The notes under the pieces are model-generated. The model saw nothing but the letters and a program-made list of their open reading frames with translations. It was not told the origin of the DNA and did no database searches. Shown in pieces: positions 7,740-17,173 of a stretch of 50,172 nucleotides of DNA (positions are counted from its first letter, which is position 1; the number at the start of each line of letters is the position of its first letter). Origin of the DNA: a bacterium (GTDB lineage Bacteria > Sysuimicrobiota > Sysuimicrobiia > Sysuimicrobiales > Segetimicrobiaceae); assembly GCA_035307765.1 (NCBI GenBank), contig DATGHU010000050.1, positions 1-50,172 on the forward strand, in the 5' to 3' direction. Both the position numbers and the translations under genes were made by a program.

Positions 7740-8863
7740 CCGAGGACCTCCTTCCCCTCCAGCAGCGCGATCCCGAGCCGGAGGGCATCCTCCCCCACCG
7801 CGCGGGCCTCCCCTTCCCGGGCGGAGATTTCCGTCTGCATCAATTGCACGAAGCGACCGAGCACAGTGCTCTCGGGAAACTGCGCGGGATCGATCACATC
7901 GGGGCGGAGGTGCGATTCGTCGCGGATCTCGAGTCGGAAGAATTCCCCGGCAAGGTCCTGGCGGAGGCGGTTGGGGCTGAGGCGATCGGCCAGGGCGGCC
8001 AACCCGGTCAAGACGACCGTAAGGGCAAGATCCGGGTGCGCCTCGGCTTGGATCATGCGGGCCGCCTCTTCCTCCCCGCCCACGGTGGCGACGTCCAAGC
8101 TCAGGCGGCGGCTCCGGCGGCGCCCGACCCGCCGCGGAGTGACCTCGACGCGCCCCGGAGCCTCCAGGGTCACGAGGCAGACGTTCCCCGAGTCGGGCTC
8201 GTCCAGGTCGATCATCTCCGGCGCGCCGCTGTACCAGGCGGCCACCCCGCCGCTCGACACTTCCCGAGTGGAATGCCAGTCCCCCAACGCGAGGTAGTCG
8301 ACCTTGCTCGCCGCGATCTCCTCCGGGGTGATGAGCCCGAACTGAACGGGGAGGTCCGGACGCTGGATGCTGCCGTGGGCGAGGCCGACCAGGAACCGGG
8401 TCGGGCGTTCGGCGGGCGGCGCTGCCAGCGCACTCTCGGCGGAGAGCTGACGCTGCCGCGAGCGGCCGATCACCGTCAGATCCAGGTCGGGGAATACCTG
8501 CGCGCCGGGCTCGGGGCCGAAGACCGTGACGGCCGCCGAGGCGGCGGCGAGATCTCGCCACACGACGGCACTTCCCTCGCCGAGGGGATCGTGGTTGCCG
8601 GCCACGGCGCACACCCGAATCCCGGCCGCCCCCAGGCGGCGGAGTTCCGGGACCGCGAACCCGACCCCGGCGCGGGACGCGGCCACGGAATCGAAGAGAT
8701 CGCCCGCGATCAACATGAGATCCACGCGCTCCTCGATCGCCAGGGTAACGACCCGGGTGAACGTCGCTTCGAGCTGGCGCCGCTGCTCGCGTCCCCGCTC
8801 GCCCAGCATCCGGAAGGTGGCCCCCAGATGGACGTCGCTCGTGTGCAGCAGGCGCACGCTCAT
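7736..8863 (-). CDS. SbcD/YhaO-like DNA-repair metallophosphoesterase
   Basis: A 375-residue calcineurin-like nuclease subunit starting MSVRLLHTSDVHLGATFR. The five phosphoesterase motifs are visible: DVHLG, AGDLFD, GNHDPLGEG, GLAHGS and LGDWHS. This is the Mre11/SbcD family, which cuts DNA ends and hairpins with an SbcC/Rad50 partner. Its ATG (8861-8863) overlaps the upstream helicase-nuclease stop and its own stop overlaps the start of the SbcC-like gene, each by four bases, so the three products are translationally coupled. Whether it is closer to SbcD or to YhaO needs a tree. Confidence 0.93.
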   Translation of the reverse strand: MSVRLLHTSDVHLGATFRMLGERGREQRRQLEATFTRVVTLAIEERVDLMLIAGDLFDSVAASRAGVGFAVPELRRLGAAGIRVCAVAGNHDPLGEGSAVVWRDLAAASAAVTVFGPEPGAQVFPDLDLTVIGRSRQRQLSAESALAAPPAERPTRFLVGLAHGSIQRPDLPVQFGLITPEEIAASKVDYLALGDWHSTREVSSGGVAAWYSGAPEMIDLDEPDSGNVCLVTLEAPGRVEVTPRRVGRRRSRRLSLDVATVGGEEEAARMIQAEAHPDLALTVVLTGLAALADRLSPNRLRQDLAGEFFRLEIRDESHLRPDVIDPAQFPESTVLGRFVQLMQTEISAREGEARAVGEDALRLGIALLEGKEVLG

Positions 8864-11800
8864 TCGGCGGTCGCGGTGAACGGGCAGATCTCGTTGAACG
8901 CACAGTACGGGCACGCTCGGTAGGGATCTGGGGTGGCGAGAAACTGCTGCGCGCGGATCCCGCCCGCCGCGTGCAGGATCATCTCCCGGGTTCGGGCCAG
9001 CTCGGCATCGGTCTTGCGGGCGCGGCCGACGAGCACCTGCGTCCCCAGGAAGTGGAGCTCGACGCGATCCGGGAGGCGGCCGAACACCTCCGAGTAGGCC
9101 AGCGTGTAAATGGCCAGCTGTTCGCTGTCCTTGGCGCGGCGATCGGCGTCCTGCTGGGTGCGGACATCGGTGCTCTTGAAGTCGATGATCGCCACTTCTC
9201 CGCCCCGGACGTCGACGCGGTCCCATCGGCCGCGGATCATCGTCGCGCCGACATGGAACCGAAATTCGCGCTCCACGAACGTGGGGACGGTCCCGCTGGC
9301 CTCCTGGTAGGCGTAGAAGCGCCGCAGCGCGACCCGGCCGGCCTCAAGGCGCTGGTCCTCGTGCTCGCGGCTGAGGAAGCCCTCGTTCACCCAGGCCCGC
9401 TCGAAGTGCGCGATCAGGTCGTCCGCGGTCACCGGCTGGTGACGCGCCTTCCGGCGGTTGTACTCTTGAACGGCGTCATGGAGCGCGGCCCCGTAGACCA
9501 CCCGATGATCGCGGAGCACCGGAACGCGCAGGATGTGGATGTACTTGTACTTGAGCGGACACGTCGAGTAGTCGTCGACCTGCCGGAACGAAAGCGGGAT
9601 CACCTGATCGCCCGGCGGCACGAGCGTGAGCTGCGGGTGCAGATCAACCGGGGGGGCGTGGCGCTCCACCGCCTGGACCACAGATGCGCGGAACGTTTCC
9701 GGATCCGCCCGTGGCAGATCGAGCGTCTCGAGGACGAAGCGGCTGACCTTCCGCGGGCGCGCGCCCCCGTAGTCCTGGGCGCTGGTCAGGTAGAGATCGC
9801 GCTTGGCCCGGGTCATCCCGACGTAGAACAGCCGGCGCTCCTCCTGCAGGTGGAAGTCTCCGCTCGGCAGCAGATCCTTCATCAGCGCGTCCGGCAGCGG
9901 GATCGGTTCGCCTCGGGCCCGCGATGGGAACTTGTCAGACACGAGGCTCACCAGAAACACGACGGGAAACTCCGACCCCTTGGCCTTGTGGATCGTGAGC
10001 ACACGGACGGCGTCGGCCTCGGTGTCGAACTCGGCCGTCGGCGGGTCGTCGCCGGCCTCGATCAGCAGGTCGAGATACCCCACGAACCCCGGCACCCGAT
10101 CGACCTGGGCGATCGCGCCGTACCGCGACACCAGGTCGAAGAACTTGGAGAGGTTGGCGACCTTCTGCTCGTCTTCCGGCCGGCCGGAGGCGGCCAAACG
10201 GCCGACGTACCCGGTGCGGGTCACCAGGTATTCGTAGAGCACCCGGCCGGTGGGATACCGCGAAGCCATCTCCGTCATCGCGTCGAGATCCTCGACGACC
10301 TTGGCGATCGAGGCGCGGCCCTCCGCGCTGACCTCGATTCCCTCGATCCGGTCGAGCTGCCGGTAGACGTGGCTCAGCGATCGATTCTTGCGGTTCGCAT
10401 AGCTCATGCAGAGGGCGAGGTCCTGGGGGGGGACCTCGTAGAACGGGGCGGTGCTGAGCAGGTACAACGACAGGCCGTCCTGGGGATTGGCGAAACAGCG
10501 CAGGGCCGCGATCACCAACCGGATCTCCTCGCGGTCGTAGAGGCCCCGGGTTCCCGAGAACCGGAAGGGGATCCCCCGAAGGTTGAGCGCGCGCAGGAAC
10601 GGATCGGCGTCACGGTTCGCGCGGACGAGAATCGCCACGTCCCCATACCGCCACTGGCCGTCGGCCACGCGGCGGACGATGCGCTCCGCCACACCATCGG
10701 CTTCGCTGTTCAAGGTGTCGAAGTGCAGGTGCCGGGGAAGACTCCCGGGGCCCGCGACGGCCACGAGGTGCTTGTCGATGTGGTGGCGGACCTCAAGCCG
10801 GTCCGGGTCGTTGTGTCGGATCAGGCGGTACGCCGTGTCGAGGATGAACTGCGTCGAGCGGTAGTTCTGCGTGAGCACGACGATCTTGGCATCGGCATAG
10901 GTTTCGGTAAAATAGGTGATGTTGCTGTAGGACGCCCCACGCCATCGGTAGATCGCCTGGTCATCGTCGGCGACCACGGTGAGGCACCTCCGGCCGCCGG
11001 CGAGGAGCTTCACGAGCTCGAATTGCGCGTAGTTGGTGTCTTGAAACTCGTCGACCAGCACGTATCGGAACTGCTCGCGGTACCGCTGCAGCACGGTGGG
11101 ATGCTCGCGGAGCACGCGCAGCGTCATGGTGATGAGGTCGCCGAAGTCCACCCGGCCCTCCCGCGCGAGCAGCCGCTGGTACGCCCCGTAGGCCGCGGCG
11201 ACCTCGCGCTGCTGGCGGACCTGTTCGGCGGCGGCGGGGTCATCGGGAGCGGCAGCGGCGGCGAGCCGCTCGGCGTAGGCGGCGTACTCCTCGGGGGTGG
11301 TGTCCTCGTCCTTCGCCCGGCTGAACAGCGAGGCCAGCGCGTCGATGTGCCGGGTCGGATCCCCCAGCGGGCGGTAGTATTCCAAGGGCAGCTCGAAGAG
11401 GCGCTCGCGGATGAAGATGATCTGTTCGGGCTTCGTCAGCACCCGGAAATCGGGGGAGAGCCCAAGGTGGAGCGCATGCTCCCGCAGCACCCTGTCCCCA
11501 AAGGCGTGAAACGTGCTGATCCACGCCTGCGTGTACCCGTACGGGACGAGCCGATCCACCCGCTCTTCCATCTCGGCCGCGGCGCGGTCGGTAAAGGTCA
11601 GCGCCAGGATCTCTTCCGGGCGCGCCCGGCGCGTGGTGATCAAATGGGCGATCCGCCGCGTAATCACGGTGGTCTTCCCGGTGCCGGCTCCGGCGACGAT
11701 CAACAGCGGCCCTTCGGGGTGCACAACGGCCGCGAGCTGCTCGTCGGTCAGCCCGTCGAGGATCGCGTCCCCCGGGATCGGACGGGCCGCGGGCGCGGGC

Positions 11801-11892
11801 GGCGCAGCCAAGCCTGCGCCCGCGCCGTCCGACGGCGCAAGGGCGAGCACCAGCTGATCGTGCCGCAGCCGATCACCCTTCCGGTCAGCCAT
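8860..11892 (-). CDS. UvrD-family helicase fused to Fe-S PD-(D/E)XK nuclease
   Basis: A 1010-residue protein. The UvrD/PcrA superfamily 1 helicase has Walker A VAGAGTGKTTVITRR, DEFQDTNYAQFELV, DDDQAIYRWRGA, QNYRST and TIHKAKGSEFPVVFL. The C-terminal third is a RecB-type nuclease: RWDRVDVRGGEVAIIDFKS supplies D891, D904 and K906. Four cysteines, C778, C994, C997 and C1003 (CPYCAFNEICPF), follow the C-Xn-C-x2-C-x5-C pattern of the iron-sulfur staple in AddB, AdnA/B and Cas4. It probably resects broken DNA ends for RecA. The start ATG (11890-11892) overlaps the recX stop by eight bases. No AddA-like second subunit is seen nearby. Confidence 0.93.
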   Translation of the reverse strand: MADRKGDRLRHDQLVLALAPSDGAGAGLAAPPAPAARPIPGDAILDGLTDEQLAAVVHPEGPLLIVAGAGTGKTTVITRRIAHLITTRRARPEEILALTFTDRAAAEMEERVDRLVPYGYTQAWISTFHAFGDRVLREHALHLGLSPDFRVLTKPEQIIFIRERLFELPLEYYRPLGDPTRHIDALASLFSRAKDEDTTPEEYAAYAERLAAAAAPDDPAAAEQVRQQREVAAAYGAYQRLLAREGRVDFGDLITMTLRVLREHPTVLQRYREQFRYVLVDEFQDTNYAQFELVKLLAGGRRCLTVVADDDQAIYRWRGASYSNITYFTETYADAKIVVLTQNYRSTQFILDTAYRLIRHNDPDRLEVRHHIDKHLVAVAGPGSLPRHLHFDTLNSEADGVAERIVRRVADGQWRYGDVAILVRANRDADPFLRALNLRGIPFRFSGTRGLYDREEIRLVIAALRCFANPQDGLSLYLLSTAPFYEVPPQDLALCMSYANRKNRSLSHVYRQLDRIEGIEVSAEGRASIAKVVEDLDAMTEMASRYPTGRVLYEYLVTRTGYVGRLAASGRPEDEQKVANLSKFFDLVSRYGAIAQVDRVPGFVGYLDLLIEAGDDPPTAEFDTEADAVRVLTIHKAKGSEFPVVFLVSLVSDKFPSRARGEPIPLPDALMKDLLPSGDFHLQEERRLFYVGMTRAKRDLYLTSAQDYGGARPRKVSRFVLETLDLPRADPETFRASVVQAVERHAPPVDLHPQLTLVPPGDQVIPLSFRQVDDYSTCPLKYKYIHILRVPVLRDHRVVYGAALHDAVQEYNRRKARHQPVTADDLIAHFERAWVNEGFLSREHEDQRLEAGRVALRRFYAYQEASGTVPTFVEREFRFHVGATMIRGRWDRVDVRGGEVAIIDFKSTDVRTQQDADRRAKDSEQLAIYTLAYSEVFGRLPDRVELHFLGTQVLVGRARKTDAELARTREMILHAAGGIRAQQFLATPDPYRACPYCAFNEICPFTATAE

Positions 11893-12586
11893 CGAACCGC
11901 TCCGCCTCAACCTCCCCGATCTCCCGCAGCGCCCGGATGATCGTCGCGTGCGCAAACCCTCGCCGCTCCAGCATCGCCGCGATGCGGCGTGTCCGTTGCG
12001 CCGGGGACAACCGCCGACAGGCCGGGAGGCGGCGCCGGACCAGCGCGGACGCAGACCGCTCCTCGACCGCGGCGAGATCGGGGTCCACCTCAAATGCCTC
12101 GCGGACCGCCCGGGCGATCAGTGCGGGGGCGACACCCTTCTGGCGGAGCTCCCACCGGATCCGCCCCACCCCGTACGCGCGCGACGCCAGGCGCGCGGTG
12201 ATCCAGTCTTTGGCAAAGGCGAGATCGTCCAGGTACCCTCTTCCCTCGAGGTCCGCGATCACCGCCCGCAGCGTCTCCCGGGGGATCCGGTACCGAGTCA
12301 AGCGGGATCGCAGCTCCGCGGCGCTCCTCGGCCGGATCGCCAAAAGACGAAGGGCCCGATCCCGGGCCCGCAGGTAGCCATCGCGCGCCTCCAACTGCGC
12401 CACGAGACCCGGCGCGACCGCCTCGCCGATGGCGAGCCCGCACCGAGCCACCTCCGCGGCATCGACGCGGAACCGCCGGCCGTCGTCGAGCCGTACGATG
12501 CATCGTCCGCCGGCGCCGTCAGGGCTGGCGAGCGCCGTCACCGTCCGTAAGGAACCGGCGCGGCGCGGATCGTCGCTCAGCGGCAC
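11885..12586 (-). CDS. recX: RecX regulatory protein
   Basis: RecX binds RecA filaments and limits their activity. The tandem three-helix repeats are recognisable: LRLLAIRPRSAAELRSRL, then YLDDLAFAKDWITARL, YGVGRIRWELRQKGV and the C-terminal RRIAAMLERRGFAHATIIRAL. It lies directly downstream of recA, the usual place. The start is uncertain: GTG at 12584-12586 is given (about 233 residues), but TTG at 12668-12670, GTG at 12611-12613 or GTG at 12539-12541 (just before TALASPDG) are possible; none has a good ribosome site. Family assignment is firm. Confidence 0.87.
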   Translation of the reverse strand: MPLSDDPRRAGSLRTVTALASPDGAGGRCIVRLDDGRRFRVDAAEVARCGLAIGEAVAPGLVAQLEARDGYLRARDRALRLLAIRPRSAAELRSRLTRYRIPRETLRAVIADLEGRGYLDDLAFAKDWITARLASRAYGVGRIRWELRQKGVAPALIARAVREAFEVDPDLAAVEERSASALVRRRLPACRRLSPAQRTRRIAAMLERRGFAHATIIRALREIGEVEAERFDG

Positions 12587-12704
12587 ATCCGGAGGACCCG
12601 GGAGAAGAACCACCCCGCCCCCAACGTCCCTCGAAACCCTGCGGCGCCGACGGAGCCTCCCCGGCGCCAACGCACGCGCCCGGAGGTTCCGGCCGGCGTA
12701 TCGG

Positions 12705-13823
12705 TCATCGAGGCGCGCGAGCCGCTACCCCCTTCGTGACCGGCGCGCCCGAGCGGGCATCGCGGGGCTGCGGCCCCACCTCCCCGTTGGCCGAGGCCTC
12801 GCGGCCCGCCGGGGGCTCGGGGACCGCGCCGGGGCGGCTGATCCCGAGTTTCTCCCGAAGGCGCCCTTCGATCTCCTTGGCCAACTCGGGGTTGCTCTCC
12901 AGAAACTCCCGTGCGTTATCGCGCCCCTGCCCGAGGCGCATTTCCTTGTAGGCGAACCAGGTGCCCGACCGGGCCACGAGGTTCTGCGCCACCGCCAGGT
13001 CGAGCAGGCTGCCAACCTTGCTGATGCCCTTTGGGAAGATGATGTCCAGCTCGGTGTCCCGGAACGGCGCGGCCAGCTTATTCTTCACGACCTTGACCCG
13101 TACCCGCTGGCCGAGGACCACGTCCCCCGACTTGATGGATTCGGTCCGGCGGATCTCCATGCGCACGGACGAATAAAACTTCAGCGCGCGCCCGCCCGTC
13201 GTCACCTCCGGGGACCCGAACATGACGCCGACCTTCTCGCGGAGTTGGTTGATGAAGATCACCGTGGTGCGGGACTTGCTGATCGCCCCCACAAGCTTGC
13301 GCAGCGCCTGGGACATCAGGCGTGCCTGGAGGCCCACATGGGCGTCCCCCATCTCCCCCTCCAGCTCCGCGCGCGGGACCAACGCGGCCACGGAGTCCAC
13401 CACGATCACGTCGATCGCACCGGACCGCACCAACATCTCGGCGATCTCCAGCGCCTGCTCACCGGAGTCCGGCTGGGAGATCAGCAGGTTGTCGATGTCC
13501 ACGCCCACGTTGCGGGCGTACTCGGGGTTGAGGGCGTGCTCGGCATCAATGAAGGCGGCCACCCCACCTTCCCGCTGCGCCTCGGCGATGATGTGATATC
13601 CCAGGGTGGTCTTCCCCGACGACTCCGGGCCGTAGATCTCCACTACCCGGCCCCGGGGCACCCCCCCGACACCCAGAGCCACATCGAGCGTGATCGCTCC
13701 CGTGGGGATGACCTCCACGCTTAGCCTGGCCTGGTGTTCACCGAGCTTCATGATCGAGCCCTTGCCGAACTGCTTCTCAATCTGCGTGAGAGCGAGGTCC
13801 AGGCTCCGCTGCCGCTCGTTCAT
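12705..13823 (-). CDS. recA: Recombinase RecA
   Basis: A 372-residue RecA. It begins [20 protein letters not shown], with Walker [14 protein letters not shown], the [20 protein letters not shown] catalytic region, [15 protein letters not shown] and the L2-adjacent [20 protein letters not shown]. The C-terminal tail is Pro/Gly/Ala-rich rather than acidic. The ATG at 13821-13823 is chosen for family fit and a GGGGAGGAG site; the open frame upstream crosses the promoter and is not coding. RecA performs strand exchange and triggers LexA self-cleavage. It heads an operon with recX, the helicase-nuclease and the SbcDC-like pair. Confidence 0.98.
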   Translation of the reverse strand: MNERQRSLDLALTQIEKQFGKGSIMKLGEHQARLSVEVIPTGAITLDVALGVGGVPRGRVVEIYGPESSGKTTLGYHIIAEAQREGGVAAFIDAEHALNPEYARNVGVDIDNLLISQPDSGEQALEIAEMLVRSGAIDVIVVDSVAALVPRAELEGEMGDAHVGLQARLMSQALRKLVGAISKSRTTVIFINQLREKVGVMFGSPEVTTGGRALKFYSSVRMEIRRTESIKSGDVVLGQRVRVKVVKNKLAAPFRDTELDIIFPKGISKVGSLLDLAVAQNLVARSGTWFAYKEMRLGQGRDNAREFLESNPELAKEIEGRLREKLGISRPGAVPEPPAGREASANGEVGPQPRDARSGAPVTKGVAARAPR

Positions 13824-13900
13824 CTTCCGCTCCTCCCCGGCGTCCTCAGACCGCCCTGAGGGCTTTCTGAGGCGGCTGGCTCGTTCGATTGACGGGCCCC

Positions 13901-13930
13901 AGTATACCAAACATATGTTCGCTTTGTCAA
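13901..13930 (-). promoter_or_regulatory. recA promoter with LexA (SOS) operator
   Basis: On the minus strand TTGACA (13925-13930) and TATACT (13901-13906) are 18 bases apart. The spacer contains CGAACATATGTTTG (13908-13921), one base from the palindromic Gram-positive LexA/DinR box CGAACATATGTTCG. An operator between -35 and -10 would block polymerase when LexA is bound, so recA and the genes behind it are probably SOS-induced. No lexA gene is in the window. Confidence 0.85.
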
Positions 13931-13943
13931 GGAACCCAGCACC

Positions 13944-14594
13944 TCAGCCCGATTCACCGAGTCCCACCTCTTGGACCTGCCGGTACACCGCCCCGGACGG
14001 ATGCAGCGTGCTCTCCATGACGAGGAGGTTGGTGACGTCCTGAGCCCCGAGCGCGAACTCGCTGAAAGGGGCGATGGCCGCGGTGAGATCCGGCGCGGGG
14101 CCCGTACGCCGCACCCGGGCGATCGTGAGGTGCGGCCGAAAGGGCCGGGCCTCTTTCGGGAACGTCATCCGATGCAGCGCCCCATCGAGGTCGGAGGCGA
14201 GGGCGGCCAGACGATCGGCACCCTCGGCCACCCCCACCCAGACGACCTGCGGCCGGCGCGGGGAAGGAAACGCTCCCAGTCCCGCGAGTGCGATGCGAAA
14301 TCCCTGGGCACGCGCGGCCACATCCTTGGCGGCGGCTGCGACCCGTGCCAGTTGCGCGGGCGTGATCTCGCCGAGGAACTTGAGGGTGAAGTGCAGGTTG
14401 TCGGGGGGGACCCAGCGGAGACTTTGCTCGGCCTCCCTCAGGTGGGGCGCGAGGCCGGCGACCGCGCGGCGCAGAGCCGAGGCCAGCGGCACGGCGACGA
14501 AGATCCGGCGGCGCGCCTGAGCCACCCCCGTCCCGGGTGGCACAGGTGCGGAGGTCTCCGTGGACCTTGGCGACATGCTCACGCCGTGGATCAC
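13944..14594 (-). CDS. thpR: RNA 2',3'-cyclic 3'-phosphodiesterase (2H family)
   Basis: A 216-residue 2H phosphoesterase (formerly LigT). Both catalytic HxT motifs are present: DNLHFTLKFLG (H68, T70) and RPHLTIARV. These enzymes open 2',3'-cyclic phosphates on RNA; the natural substrate is usually unknown. The ATG at 14592-14594 overlaps the cinA stop by four bases; the ATG at 14574-14576 (MSPRST) is an alternative, since the first ~25 residues are not conserved in type. It sits between cinA and recA in an otherwise conserved order. Confidence 0.92.
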   Translation of the reverse strand: MIHGVSMSPRSTETSAPVPPGTGVAQARRRIFVAVPLASALRRAVAGLAPHLREAEQSLRWVPPDNLHFTLKFLGEITPAQLARVAAAAKDVAARAQGFRIALAGLGAFPSPRRPQVVWVGVAEGADRLAALASDLDGALHRMTFPKEARPFRPHLTIARVRRTGPAPDLTAAIAPFSEFALGAQDVTNLLVMESTLHPSGAVYRQVQEVGLGESG

Positions 14595-15892
14595 CTCAGC
14601 AGGTGCAGCCGGATCATGTCGAGGGCCGACTGGGACGCAAGATAGCGCACCCCCGAGCGACCCGGCTCTGTCCCGTACCGCACCTCGCGCACGTCGGTCC
14701 CCTCGCTGTGGGCCAGCGCGATGTAGACGAGCCCGATGGGCTTTTCGGCTGTGGCGCCGGTCGGGCCGGCGATCCCCGTCGTCGCAATCCCGATGTCGGT
14801 GCCCGCCTGCGTGCGAACCGCCTCCGCCATGGCCCGGGCCGCTTCGACGCTGACCGCCCCGTGCCGCTCCAGGACGTCCGCGCCCACGTCGAGCCAGCGT
14901 TGTTTGGCCGCGTTGCTGTAGGTGATGATCCCCCCATCAAGAAAGGCCGACGCTCCGGCCGGGGTGGCGAGACGGTGGCCGAGGAGCCCCGCCGTGCACG
15001 ACTCCGCAACCGCGACCGACACCCGCTTGGCGGTCAGGGCCCGCGCCACAACTTCCTCCAGGGTCGCCTCCCCCGCCGAGTAGATGGCCGGCCCGAGGCG
15101 CTCGCGGGCGGCCCCCTCGGTGCGATCGAGCAGCGACTCCACCTCGGCCTCGGTCCCCCGCGCGGTCAGCCGGACGTGGCACTCACCGGTGTGCGCGTAG
15201 GGAGCGATCGTGGGGTTCACGCTGCTCCGCATCAGGTCCCGGAGGCGGTCCTCCACCCCGGACTCCCCCAGCCCGGTGATCCGCAGGACGCGCGAGCGGA
15301 TCACCTCGCGTCCGGCAAGTCCCCGCTCGCGGAGGTAGGGGACGATGGAATCCTGCACCATCCCCTTCATCTCGCGCGGCACTCCCGGGGTGAAGATCAA
15401 CGTCTTCCCGTGGTGCTCGATGATCACCCCGGGCGCGCTGCCCCGGGGGTTTGGGATCATCCGCGCCCCCCGCGGCAGCATCGCCTGCTTGACCTGCTGG
15501 CTGCTGAGCGGGCGGTTGCGCTTGCGGAAGAACTCCTGAATGTGCGCCCAGGCCTCTTCGTGGCGCTCGATCGGCAGAGCCAGCGCCTCGGCCACGGCGG
15601 CGACGGTCAGATCGTCGTCGGTGGGGCCCAGCCCCCCGGTGGAGAGGATGAGATCGGCGCGGTCGAGCGCGTGCAGGAACACGTCCTGCACGCGCCGGAC
15701 GTTGTCGCCGACCGTGGAGCGGAAGTAGACGGCGATGCCCAGGTCCGCGAGCACCGTGCACAGAAACGTGGCGTTGGTGTCGACGATCTGGCCGAGCAGG
15801 TGCTCGGTCCCCACCGAGATGATCTCGGCACGGACCAGCTGCCGCGGGTGGGGGCTGCCGCCATCGGCTGCGGGTTTGGCGGGATCTGTCAC
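14591..15892 (-). CDS. cinA: CinA family protein (nicotinamide-nucleotide amidase)
   Basis: A full-length 433-residue CinA. The N-terminal molybdopterin-binding-like domain has AEIISVGTEHLLGQIVDTNA and STGGLGPTDDDLT; the C-terminal deamidase domain has VAVAESCTAGLLGHRLA and IGIATTGIAGPTG. The C-terminal domain converts NMN to nicotinate mononucleotide and the N-terminal domain of some members hydrolyses ADP-ribose; the name reflects competence induction in Firmicutes. Start ATG (15890-15892) overlaps the rodZ stop, and its own stop overlaps thpR. The rodZ-cinA-recA order is conserved in Bacillus, where pgsA sits between rodZ and cinA; here it is absent. Confidence 0.96.
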   Translation of the reverse strand: MTDPAKPAADGGSPHPRQLVRAEIISVGTEHLLGQIVDTNATFLCTVLADLGIAVYFRSTVGDNVRRVQDVFLHALDRADLILSTGGLGPTDDDLTVAAVAEALALPIERHEEAWAHIQEFFRKRNRPLSSQQVKQAMLPRGARMIPNPRGSAPGVIIEHHGKTLIFTPGVPREMKGMVQDSIVPYLRERGLAGREVIRSRVLRITGLGESGVEDRLRDLMRSSVNPTIAPYAHTGECHVRLTARGTEAEVESLLDRTEGAARERLGPAIYSAGEATLEEVVARALTAKRVSVAVAESCTAGLLGHRLATPAGASAFLDGGIITYSNAAKQRWLDVGADVLERHGAVSVEAARAMAEAVRTQAGTDIGIATTGIAGPTGATAEKPIGLVYIALAHSEGTDVREVRYGTEPGRSGVRYLASQSALDMIRLHLLR

Positions 15893-16935
15893 GGGGTCAT
15901 CTCTCCTCCAACTTGATATGTGCGCTCGACGACCTGTCCGGCTCCCCCCAGGTGGCCAAGATCGCGCCCGTTGACCGAGACATTGACGCCGCTGGCGTTT
16001 CCCACCCGAATAATCAGTTCGCGCTTCGCGGACCAGACCTGCCGGTCGCCGGAGTTGACAATCCCCTCGAAGACGGTCGCCCCATCGGCGACCGCGCGTA
16101 CCCAGGAGCGGTCGGAAGCCACCACGACGATCTGCAGCGGGGACGTCAGCCGGGCACCCGCCTGGGGCGCCCCGGCAGGAGGCGCCCCCGGCGGGGTACC
16201 CTGCCCCGCGGGGGGCGTAGCCGGCGGAGGGGTCGGGGATGGCGAAGCTGCGGGCGCGGGAGGCGGCTTGGGGGACGGTATGGGCTTGGCAGGTGCGGCG
16301 GGAGGCGACGTCTGGGGTGCAGACGCAGGGGCGAGCGAACTGGGGCCGCCAACGGCTGGCGCAATGGACGGAGCTGCCGCCGGGTGGGGCAGCGGAGCGA
16401 CACGCTGAATCGGTGGAGCCTGGGGCGGGACGGGCTCGGTCCTCACCGGCGCCGTCGCACTCGAACGAACGGCCGGCGAAGTGGATCCGGAGGCGGGTCG
16501 GGATGCTTTTGGGAGAGGCGTCTGCGCGAACTGGCGGATCTGGCTGAGGAGGACGTAGCCCACGAGCAGAATTCCCACGCCGGCAACGATCCCGAGGCCG
16601 ATCAGGAGCCCGCGCGTCCGCGAGAATCGGGTGGCCGGCGTGATCCGCACCTCGACCGGAGAATCCCTCCGGCCCAGCACCCCCGCGGCGCCGTGCAGCG
16701 GCGGGTTGCGGGGGTACGCCCCGAGCAGTTCCTCGGCGGGGATGCCCAGATAATCGGCGTAGCTGCGAAGAAATCCCCGGACGTAGGCGGGACCGGGGAG
16801 ATCGCCAAACGCTTCTCGCTCCAGCGCGTCAAGGAAGGCGCAGCGGATTCGGGTGACGCTTTCGATTTCCTCGAGGGACAAACCGAGAGCCTGACGGGCA
16901 CTCCGCAGCCGTTCGCCGATCCCAAGCGCTGCCAT
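15889..16935 (-). CDS. rodZ: RodZ-like cytoskeletal protein (HTH, membrane helix, DUF4115)
   Basis: A 348-residue protein with the RodZ layout: an N-terminal helix-turn-helix (GERLRSARQALGLSLEEIE, PAYVRGFLRSYADYLG), a membrane helix at about residues 107-130 (LLIGLGIVAGVGILLVGYVL), a long Pro/Ala/Ser-rich linker and a C-terminal DUF4115 domain (LQIVVVASDRSWVRAVADG). RodZ couples MreB filaments to wall synthesis. The ATG at 16933-16935 (MAALGIGERL) is chosen for fit; GAGG lies immediately before it, so ribosome binding is weak, and a TTG three codons upstream is possible. The linker is extreme in proline content and probably disordered. Confidence 0.9.
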   Translation of the reverse strand: MAALGIGERLRSARQALGLSLEEIESVTRIRCAFLDALEREAFGDLPGPAYVRGFLRSYADYLGIPAEELLGAYPRNPPLHGAAGVLGRRDSPVEVRITPATRFSRTRGLLIGLGIVAGVGILLVGYVLLSQIRQFAQTPLPKASRPASGSTSPAVRSSATAPVRTEPVPPQAPPIQRVAPLPHPAAAPSIAPAVGGPSSLAPASAPQTSPPAAPAKPIPSPKPPPAPAASPSPTPPPATPPAGQGTPPGAPPAGAPQAGARLTSPLQIVVVASDRSWVRAVADGATVFEGIVNSGDRQVWSAKRELIIRVGNASGVNVSVNGRDLGHLGGAGQVVERTYQVGGEMTP

Positions 16936-17173
16936 CCTCAGCAAGAGTTCTTGACTCGGGAAACACTTTCCTGCGACGTGAGTGCGGGGCACTGCGGCTC
17001 GAACTCGTAAACTCGAGGAACACACTGCGGCCGGCGAGGCGAATGTCCAATTTGACCAAAGAAAAGTGCATATATTCAGTGTGGGGGGCTCACGGACCCG
17101 CTTCCACGGAGCCCTCCGCCCTCATTTCCGCCACGTCAGACTCGGGGGGCAGATCCGATTGCCAGACGAAGCC

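Noticed and set aside
7740-8903. Long N-terminal extension of the SbcC-like frame
   Set aside because: It is the shadow of the overlapping SbcD-like gene; the real start carries the SMC-type MIIRRLRIRGFRKL sequence at 7739.
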